DNA of 64,000 bases from Nocardioides massiliensis (lineage in GTDB: Bacteria > Actinomycetota > Actinomycetes > Propionibacteriales > Nocardioidaceae): contig NZ_JAUSQM010000001.1 in NCBI RefSeq assembly GCF_030811215.1, positions 1,240,001-1,304,000 of the forward strand. Direction: 5' to 3'. Shown here piece by piece: positions 58,683 to 64,000 of the stretch. A program made the position numbers and the translations under genes. Positions within the stretch are counted from its first letter, which is position 1; the number at the start of each line of letters is the position of its first letter. The notes beneath the pieces are model-generated. The model was not told the origin of the DNA and searched no databases. It saw only the letters and a list, made by a program, of their open reading frames with translations.

Positions 58683-60028
58683 CAGCCTGGCTGCTCGAGC
58701 ACGCCTGGCTCGGCGACGACCCCGAGTCCGTCGTACCCCTCGTGCGCGTGGAGGTCGAGGACGGCCGCTTCACCCGCGTCGAGCCCGGCGGGTCGGGGGA
58801 CGGAGCGGTCCACCTGCCCGGCCTGACCCTCCCGGGCCTGGCCAACACCCACTCCCACGTCTTCCACCGGGCGCTGCGCGGTCGCACCGCCCATGGGAGC
58901 GGCACCTTCTGGACCTGGCGCGAGCAGATGTACGACGTCGCGCAGCGGCTCACCCCCGACAGCCTCTTCGCGCTCGCCCGGGCGACCTACCGCGAGATGG
59001 TGGCCACCGGCGTGACCGCGGTGGGGGAGTTCCACTACGTGCACCACCGGCCGGACGGGTCGGCGTACGAGAAGGACGGGGTGCCCAGCCACGCGATGGA
59101 GCAGGCGGTCGTCGCTGCGGCGGCCGAGGCCGGCATCACGCTGACGCTGCTCGACACCTGCTATCTGGCCGGCGGCGTCGGGCAGCCGCTCGCGCCCGAG
59201 CAGGCGCGGTTCGGCGACGGTGATGCCGACGGGTGGCGCCGCCGGGTCGATGCGCTCGCCGAGACCCTGCCGGCCGACGTCGTGCTCGGGGCCGCGATCC
59301 ACTCCGTGCGGGCTGTCCCGCGCGAGGCCGTGGCGCTCGTCGCGCAGTGGGCCGCGGAGCACCGGGCGCCCCTCCACGTGCACCTGTCCGAGCAGCAGGC
59401 GGAGAACGACGACGCCCTTGCCGCCTGGGGCCGCACGCCGACGCAGGTCCTTGCGGACGCGGGGGCGCTCGGGCCGCGCACGACCGTGGTGCACGCGACC
59501 CACCTGAGCGACGACGACATCGCGACGATCGGCGCCGCCGCCTGCACGCTGTCGCTGTGTCCGACGACGGAGCGGGACCTCGCTGACGGCATCGGTCCGG
59601 CGCGCGCCCTGGTCGACGCCGGCGTCCTGCTGACCCTGGGCTCGGACTCGCACGCGGTGATCGACCTGTGGGAGGAGGCGCGCGCGGCGGAGATGCACGA
59701 GCGACTGCGCACCGGCCGCCGCGGGCACTGGACTCCGGGCGCACTTCTGGGCGCGCTCACCGGCGCGGGGCACGCGTCCCTCGGTCGCGACGCCGGCCGG
59801 ATCGCCGTCGGGCTGCCCGCCGACCTCGTCACCCTCGACCTGCGCACCCCGCGCACCGCTGGGTCCGGCCCGAGCGCCGCCACCGCCGTGCACGCCGCGA
59901 CCGCCGCCGACGTGGCGTTCGTGATGACCGCAGGTGAGGTGCGCGTGCCGCTCACCGACGCAGGCCGACACGGCGCGCTGGTGGGCGCCGAGCTGGGCGA
60001 GGCGATCGCCGCCGTGGTGGCACCGTGA
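58679..60028 (+). CDS. hutF: Formimidoylglutamate deiminase
   Basis: 449 residues from GTG 58679, overlapping the preceding stop. An amidohydrolase-fold enzyme with the metal motif [12 protein letters not shown], a mid-barrel His in [12 protein letters not shown] and Asp in [12 protein letters not shown]. It converts N-formimidoyl-L-glutamate to N-formyl-L-glutamate plus ammonia, the fourth step of the five-step histidine pathway. Its presence (instead of formimidoylglutamase) requires a downstream deformylase, probably the M20 gene just upstream. Confidence 0.93.
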   Translation: MTAWLLEHAWLGDDPESVVPLVRVEVEDGRFTRVEPGGSGDGAVHLPGLTLPGLANTHSHVFHRALRGRTAHGSGTFWTWREQMYDVAQRLTPDSLFALARATYREMVATGVTAVGEFHYVHHRPDGSAYEKDGVPSHAMEQAVVAAAAEAGITLTLLDTCYLAGGVGQPLAPEQARFGDGDADGWRRRVDALAETLPADVVLGAAIHSVRAVPREAVALVAQWAAEHRAPLHVHLSEQQAENDDALAAWGRTPTQVLADAGALGPRTTVVHATHLSDDDIATIGAAACTLSLCPTTERDLADGIGPARALVDAGVLLTLGSDSHAVIDLWEEARAAEMHERLRTGRRGHWTPGALLGALTGAGHASLGRDAGRIAVGLPADLVTLDLRTPRTAGSGPSAATAVHAATAADVAFVMTAGEVRVPLTDAGRHGALVGAELGEAIAAVVAP

Positions 60029-61182
60029 GCAGCCTGCTGGTCACCGGCATCGGGGAGCTGGTCACCAACGACCCCGGGCTCGGCGACGGCAGTCCCCTCG
60101 GCCTGCTGACCGACGCCGCGATGGTCGTCGAGGCGGGCCGGGTCGCGTGGGTCGGAGCCGCGGCGCAGGCGCCGGCGGCCGACACGGTCCACGACGCCGC
60201 GGGACGCGCCGTCATCCCGGGGTTCGTCGACTCCCACAGCCACCTGGTCTTCGCCGGCGACCGGGCGGCAGAGTTCGAGGCGCGGATGGCGGGGCGGCCC
60301 TATGAGGCCGGCGGCATCCGCACGACCGTGGCCGCGACGCGGTCCGCCACCGACGAGCAGCTGAGCGCCAACGTCGGTCGGCTGGTCGCGGAGCTGCGCC
60401 GCCAGGGCACGACCACCGTCGAGATCAAGAGCGGCTACGGGCTCACTGTGGCCGATGAGGCCCGGTCGCTGGCGGTGGCCCGGCAGTTCAGCCGCGAGAC
60501 CACCTTCCTCGGCGCGCACGTCGTGCCCCCGGAGCACGCCGAGGACCCGACGGCGTACGTCGCCCTCGTGACCGGCCCGATGCTGGAGGCCTGCGCTCCC
60601 CACGCGCGGTGGATCGACGCGTTCTGCGAGCGCGGCGCGTTCGACGCCGACCAGGCGCGCGCCGTGCTCACTGCCGGGATGGCGGTCGGGCTCGAGCCCC
60701 GGCTGCACGCCAACCAGCTCGGCCCCGGCCCGGGCGTGCAGCTGGCCTGCGAGCTCGGCGCAGCGGCCGTCGACCACTGCACCTTCCTCAGCCCGGCCGA
60801 CGTCGACGCGCTGGCGAGCAGCGACACCGTCGCCACGCTCCTGCCCGGCGTGGAGTTCTCGACCCGCCAGCCCTATCCCGACGCGCGCGCACTCATCGAC
60901 GCCGGCGTCACGGTCGCGCTGGCCAGTGACTGCAACCCGGGGTCGTCGTACACCTCGTCGATGCCGTTCTGCATCGCCCTGGCGGTGCGGGAGATGGGGA
61001 TGACGGTCGCGGAGGCGCTGTGGTCCGCGACCGCGGGCGGCGCCCGCGCCCTCAAGCGCACGGACGTGGGGCGTCTCGCGCCCGGCGCACGCGCACATCT
61101 CGCGGTGCTGGCGGCCCCGTCGTACCTCCACCTCGCCTACCGTCCCGGGGTCCCGCTCGTGGGCGAGGTGCTGGCCGACTGA
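60025..61182 (+). CDS. hutI: Imidazolonepropionase
   Basis: 385 residues from GTG 60025, overlapping hutF by 4 nt. It hydrolyses 4-imidazolone-5-propionate to N-formimidoyl-L-glutamate. Amidohydrolase motifs: [40 protein letters not shown], and [17 protein letters not shown]. All metal and substrate residues appear in place. Last of the three-gene hut segment; a small hairpin lies 30 bp downstream. Confidence 0.95.
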   Translation: MSSLLVTGIGELVTNDPGLGDGSPLGLLTDAAMVVEAGRVAWVGAAAQAPAADTVHDAAGRAVIPGFVDSHSHLVFAGDRAAEFEARMAGRPYEAGGIRTTVAATRSATDEQLSANVGRLVAELRRQGTTTVEIKSGYGLTVADEARSLAVARQFSRETTFLGAHVVPPEHAEDPTAYVALVTGPMLEACAPHARWIDAFCERGAFDADQARAVLTAGMAVGLEPRLHANQLGPGPGVQLACELGAAAVDHCTFLSPADVDALASSDTVATLLPGVEFSTRQPYPDARALIDAGVTVALASDCNPGSSYTSSMPFCIALAVREMGMTVAEALWSATAGGARALKRTDVGRLAPGARAHLAVLAAPSYLHLAYRPGVPLVGEVLAD

Positions 61183-61212
61183 GGCGTGGTTTCGGCCGTG
61201 GTGGTCCGGGTA

Positions 61213-61233
61213 CTCGTCGGGCCAGCCGACGAG
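61213..61233 (+). terminator. Small hairpin between hutI and the Asp-rich peptide gene
   Basis: CTCGTCGG (61213-61220), loop GCCAG, CCGACGAG (61226-61233). It may end the hut transcript or attenuate expression of the peptide gene starting at 61262. Confidence 0.5.
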
Positions 61234-61261
61234 CCGCGCCGGCACGAGGAGAGGAGAGCCC

Positions 61262-61492
61262 ATGACTCCCGAGAACCCGCTGTCCGACGACGACATGACC
61301 ACCACCCCGGTGGGCGGTGACCCCAACGCCAGCTCCGGTAGCGACGGCGACAGCACCGACACGACCGACGGCGACGCCACGGACGGTGCGGGCGGCGACG
61401 GCGACGCGACCGACACCACCGACGGTGACGCGACCGACAGCAGCGACGGCGACGCGACCGACACCACCGACGGCGACGCGACCGACAGCTGA
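61262..61492 (+). CDS. Asp/Thr-rich repeat peptide, candidate modification substrate
   Basis: 76 residues with an extremely biased composition. After a leader-like stretch (MTPENPLSDDDMTTTPVGG) the rest is repeats of DGDATD(T/S), six copies of DGD(S/A)TD in all, encoded by 24-bp DNA repeats. It has no Cys, Lys, Arg or aromatic residue. AGGAGAGGAG just upstream of ATG 61262 is a very strong ribosome site, so high expression is intended. It is followed 21 nt later by a JmjC/cupin oxygenase and then a ferredoxin-like protein. I know of no family for it; a ribosomally made, post-translationally hydroxylated peptide is a hypothesis. Confidence 0.7.
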   Translation: MTPENPLSDDDMTTTPVGGDPNASSGSDGDSTDTTDGDATDGAGGDGDATDTTDGDATDSSDGDATDTTDGDATDS

Positions 61493-61513
61493 CGCTGACA
61501 CGGCGAGCTGACG

Positions 61514-62698
61514 ATGACGAACGTCGAGCACGTGTCCGCACTGGACCTGCTCACCGGTGACGCCCAGGTCTTCCGCGAGAAGATCTGGGCGTCCCGCGTG
61601 CACCTGCACCAGGTCGACCCCGCGACCCTCGTCGGGAAGCTGTCGCTCGACGACGTCGACCACCTGCTGACCTCGACCGCGATGCGCACCCCGGCGATGC
61701 GGATGGCCAAGGACGGCCAGGTCCTGCCGGAGTCCCGCTACACCCGGGGCGCGACGCTCGCCGGCCGCCCGCTCACCGGGCTGGTCGATGCCCGCAAGGT
61801 CTTCGCGGAGCTCGACGATGGCGCCAGCGTGGTCCTGCAGGGGCTGCACCGCTACTGGCCGCCACTGCGCGACCTGGTGGCGCAGCTGGAGCTCGAGCTC
61901 GGCCACCCGTGCCAGGCCAACGCCTACCTCACCCCGCCGCACTCGCAGGGCTTCGCCGTCCACAGCGACAGCCACGACGTGATCGTCTTCCAGACCGCGG
62001 GTCGCAAGGTCTGGGAGGTCCACGAGGCGCCCGACGGCGACCCCGACGGCCCGCGTGAGGCACGCGAGGTGGTCCTCGAGCCGGGTGTCGCCATGTATCT
62101 GCCCACCGGCACCCCGCACGCCGCTCGTGCCCAGGACGAGCTGTCGCTCCACGTCACGATCGGCATCAACCAGCTCACCTGGAACGGTCTGGTCCGTCGC
62201 AGCGTCGCCCCGTTGCTGGACGCGATCGACGACGGGCATCTCCCGGCGGGCTTCGCCGATGACCCGGCTCTGCTGCGCGAGGGCCTCGCCCTGCGGCTCG
62301 AGCTCCTGGCCGACCAGCTTCGCGGACTCGACCCGGCCACGGTGGCCGAGGCCGAGGCGTCGCGGGTGCTGACCAGCCGGGTGCCCCATCTGCGCGGCGG
62401 GCTCACCGACCGGCTCGGCGCGCCGATCGAGGACGACACCGTGCTCGTCCGCCGGACCGGCCGTCCGTGCGTGCTGCGCGACAACCCGGACGCGGACGAT
62501 CGCGTCGACCTGCTCCTCGGCGACCGTGTGGTGACGCTGCCGTCCTGGCTGCGTCCGGCGCTCGAGGCGATCCGCGGGGCCCAGCGGTTGCGGCCGGCGG
62601 ACCTCGGCGAGCTCGACCCGCCGCTGGACCCGCAGAGCCGCGTGGTGCTGTGCCGACGGCTCGTGCGTGAAGGGTTGCTGACCCGAGCCGGTGCCTGA
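61514..62698 (+). CDS. JmjC/cupin-type Fe(II)/2-oxoglutarate oxygenase
   Basis: 394 residues. The N-terminal half is a cupin_4/ribosomal-oxygenase-like barrel: PHSQGFAVHSDSHDVIVFQT carries the HxD pair H150 and D152, and the distal His is H202 in YLPTGTPHAARAQ. GRKVWEVHE follows the motif as in YcfD-type enzymes. The C-terminal half (about 245-394) looks like a winged-helix-like domain (LDPQSRVVLCRRLVREGLLTRAG) as in ROXA/MINA proteins. Those enzymes hydroxylate residues of ribosomal proteins; here the adjacent Asp/Thr repeat peptide is a natural candidate substrate. The next gene overlaps its end by 8 nt. Confidence 0.82.
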   Translation: MTNVEHVSALDLLTGDAQVFREKIWASRVHLHQVDPATLVGKLSLDDVDHLLTSTAMRTPAMRMAKDGQVLPESRYTRGATLAGRPLTGLVDARKVFAELDDGASVVLQGLHRYWPPLRDLVAQLELELGHPCQANAYLTPPHSQGFAVHSDSHDVIVFQTAGRKVWEVHEAPDGDPDGPREAREVVLEPGVAMYLPTGTPHAARAQDELSLHVTIGINQLTWNGLVRRSVAPLLDAIDDGHLPAGFADDPALLREGLALRLELLADQLRGLDPATVAEAEASRVLTSRVPHLRGGLTDRLGAPIEDDTVLVRRTGRPCVLRDNPDADDRVDLLLGDRVVTLPSWLRPALEAIRGAQRLRPADLGELDPPLDPQSRVVLCRRLVREGLLTRAGA

Positions 62699-63617
62699 CG
62701 TCCCGCTGCGGTGCGCCGCAGCCAGTCTGGAGCGCCGCGAGCCACTCGCCGGGACCGCGGCGAACTCGCGTGTCTTCCTCGCCATCGAGCACCCCGGGCC
62801 GTGGGGTGTCGACGCGCTGCGCGACGCCCGGATGCCACCCGGGCAGGACGAGTGGCGCGACCGGGTCCGCGCGGCGTGCGCCGCTGCGCGCGTGCGGCCC
62901 CTGCTCATCCGGCGACCTGCCGGCAGCCCGGCCGAGCCGAGCGGGGGCATCCGGGTGTACGCCGCCTTCGCCGACGCGCACGCACCCTGGATGGAGACCG
63001 CGGTGCTGGCGAGCTGGGAGGACGTGGCCGCACTCGACGTCGCGGCGCTGGGCGCGGGCCGCAGCCCGCGGCTGACCCCGACCGACGAGCTCGTCGCGCT
63101 CGTGTGCACCCACGGGCGCCACGACGTGTGCTGTGCGGAGCGCGGCCGCCCCGTGGCGGCGTCGCTCGCCCAGAGTCACCCGGAGCAGACCTGGGAGGTG
63201 TCGCACGTCGGCGGCGACCGGTACGCCGCGAACCTCGTCCTGCTGCCCCACGGCCTCTACCACGGTCGGGTCGACACCGTCTCCGCCGAGCAGGTCGTCG
63301 ACCGCGCGGGCCGCGGGCTCCTCGTGCGCCCCCTGCTCCGTGGCCGCTCGGGCTGGCGCACCGGGGTGCAGGTCGCCGAGCTCGCGCTGCGCGACCACCT
63401 CGACGAGGACCGGGTCGACGCGCTGCGCGTGCTGCGCTGGCACCCGGACCCCGACGGCACCCCCGGCGGCGTCGCCCACCTGGCCCTGCGCGAGAACCCG
63501 GAGGCGGCGTACGCCGTGACCGTCACCCCGCGCCGCGGCCCCCGCGCGCGGCTCACCTGCGCCGCGACCGACGAGGGTGCGCCGTGGGTGTGGTCGAGCG
63601 CGGTCGCGCCGCTCTGA
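62691..63617 (+). CDS. Sucrase/ferredoxin-like family protein (thioredoxin-fold [2Fe-2S])
   Basis: 308 residues from GTG 62691. The C-terminal half of the conserved domain contains LVCTHGRHDVCCAERGRPVA, the cysteine cluster expected to hold a [2Fe-2S] centre in a thioredoxin-like fold, and VSHVGGDRYAANLVLLPHGLYHG, a family hallmark. An N-terminal Cys (PLRCAAAS) may be an additional ligand. The name sucrase is historical. Its overlap with the oxygenase gene implies a joint role, for instance electron supply. This is inference. Confidence 0.8.
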   Translation: MPDVPLRCAAASLERREPLAGTAANSRVFLAIEHPGPWGVDALRDARMPPGQDEWRDRVRAACAAARVRPLLIRRPAGSPAEPSGGIRVYAAFADAHAPWMETAVLASWEDVAALDVAALGAGRSPRLTPTDELVALVCTHGRHDVCCAERGRPVAASLAQSHPEQTWEVSHVGGDRYAANLVLLPHGLYHGRVDTVSAEQVVDRAGRGLLVRPLLRGRSGWRTGVQVAELALRDHLDEDRVDALRVLRWHPDPDGTPGGVAHLALRENPEAAYAVTVTPRRGPRARLTCAATDEGAPWVWSSAVAPL

Positions 63618-63629
63618 GGTACCTCAGAG
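63612..63629. promoter_or_regulatory. Perfect 18-bp palindrome over the stop codon
   Basis: CTCTGAGGTACCTCAGAG is fully self-complementary with no loop and contains the ferredoxin-like gene stop (63615-63617). The lack of a loop favours a protein-binding site over a terminator. Confidence 0.45.
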
Positions 63630-63700
63630 TCCGGCCCGGCGCGGAGGAATAGGGCAGGCGTCCGATGTGGCGGGGTGCCTCAGGGCGCGAGCGTAGGAGC

Positions 63701-63865
63701 ATGTACCCCGGCCATGACCTCGACCCCGCCCACCTGACCGCCTACCAACGCGAGCAGATCGCCCGCAGCTGGCGCCGCGAACGCGTCGTCGCCGCGTCGA
63801 CCCAGCGCGCCCACGTCCGGCGCCGGACCCTGCTGCGGCTGACCACCGGCCGGCTCCTGGGCTGA
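63701..63865 (+). CDS. Small basic helical protein of unknown function
   Basis: 54 residues starting MYPGHDLDPAHLTAYQREQI, continuing with an Arg-rich helix (SWRRERVVAASTQRAHVRRR) and ending TTGRLLG. Actinobacteria encode many short proteins of this build. AGGAG lies close before the ATG (1 nt spacing), so the exact start is uncertain; an in-frame ATG at 63665 would add 12 residues. Function unknown. Confidence 0.55.
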   Translation: MYPGHDLDPAHLTAYQREQIARSWRRERVVAASTQRAHVRRRTLLRLTTGRLLG

Positions 63866-63877
63866 CACAATCCCTGC

Positions 63878-64000
63878 GTGAGGCATCCCCACGGCACCCT
63901 GGTCGGACGCGCGGCCGAGCTCGACGAGCTGACGCGCGCGGTCGGGCTGGCCGAGGAAGCCACCGGGTCCCGTGCACCCGCGGGCTCGGCGGTGCTGGTC
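63878..64000 (+). CDS. N-terminus of an ATPase-type protein, possibly LuxR/LAL regulator (3' truncated by window)
   Basis: 41 codons are visible from GTG 63878, including TLVGRAAELDELTRAV, the pattern that precedes the Walker A motif of AAA ATPases in large LuxR (LAL) and related regulators; AGSAVLV is the strand leading into Walker A, which lies beyond the window. CACAAT 6 nt upstream supports a leaderless start. The full identity cannot be read. Confidence 0.55.
   Translation, partial: MRHPHGTLVGRAAELDELTRAVGLAEEATGSRAPAGSAVLV

Noticed and set aside
61369-61490. EF-hand, dockerin or thrombospondin calcium repeats in the Asp-rich peptide
   Set aside because: DGDATD lacks the glycine and terminal Glu/Asp spacing and the flanking helices of EF-hands, and the 8-residue period does not fit dockerin or type-3 repeats. 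Simple metal binding remains possible.

Overview
The window is GC-rich actinobacterial chromosome (roughly 70% G+C by eye). The gene content fits the Nocardioidaceae or a close relative: a mycothiol-type maleylpyruvate isomerase, an F420-type luciferase-like oxidoreductase, a FadE5-like acyl-CoA dehydrogenase, an EtfD-like membrane Fe-S reductase, a dUMP-forming-type dCTP deaminase, many GTG starts, and many genes that begin 6-7 nt after an ANNNT-type -10 box (leaderless transcripts). Genes are packed tightly with frequent ATGA/GTGA overlaps. No gene-free stretch exceeds about 300 bp.

Layout. 1-3217: E1alpha (partial), E1beta and E2 of a 2-oxoacid dehydrogenase. 3225-12276: an extended SDR, a secreted beta-propeller-like gene split by an IS1380-family element (5538-7252, 5-bp target duplication CTTAG), a secreted endo/exonuclease/phosphatase, a classical SDR, a maleylpyruvate isomerase-like gene and a thioredoxin/NHL-repeat protein. 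12293-18761: a six-gene Mrp (Mnh) Na+/H+ antiporter operon with fused MnhA-MnhB. 18923-25985: an unrecognised protein, a small membrane protein, acyl-CoA dehydrogenase with an operator-controlled promoter, TauE/SafE exporter, Rrf2 regulator, a sulfotransferase-like protein, two NTF2-fold (ketosteroid-isomerase-like) genes behind a KstR-type box, and a hotdog thioesterase. 26009-31170: DUF2461, GntR/FadR regulator, a frameshifted sterol desaturase-family gene, VOC protein, F420-type oxidoreductase, tRNA-Gly(CCC), SGNH hydrolase and dcd. 31435-34605: glycine betaine/proline ABC transporter, closed by a strong terminator.

34726-37800 holds a small basic protein, DUF4097, a ribbon-helix-helix-like protein and a DUF222/HNH protein. 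37946-41272 encodes an EtfD-like reductase with a long repetitive acidic tail; a candidate TetR-type operator in front of it resembles the one at the acyl-CoA dehydrogenase, linking both to beta-oxidation electron transfer. Then follow a Nudix-like protein, a secreted metallohydrolase, a membrane protein, an MFS transporter broken by a perfect 109-bp tandem duplication, and flotillin plus NfeD. Histidine catabolism occupies 48768-52030 (hutH, hutU) and 57444-61182 (M20 amidohydrolase, hutF, hutI), separated by M48 peptidase, RDD protein, acyl-CoA synthetase, DUF1992, an orphan cyclic-nucleotide-binding domain and a nitroreductase. 61262-63617 is the most novel-looking cassette: a 76-residue Asp/Thr repeat peptide, a JmjC/cupin oxygenase and a sucrase/ferredoxin-like protein. 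A small basic protein and the start of an ATPase-type regulator close the window.

Genome dynamics are unusually visible: one IS insertion with a reconstructable target gene, one frame-breaking tandem duplication, one likely single-base frameshift, and an interspersed palindromic repeat family (TGGTCGAG...GTATCGAGACC type) found inside three coding sequences without breaking their frames.
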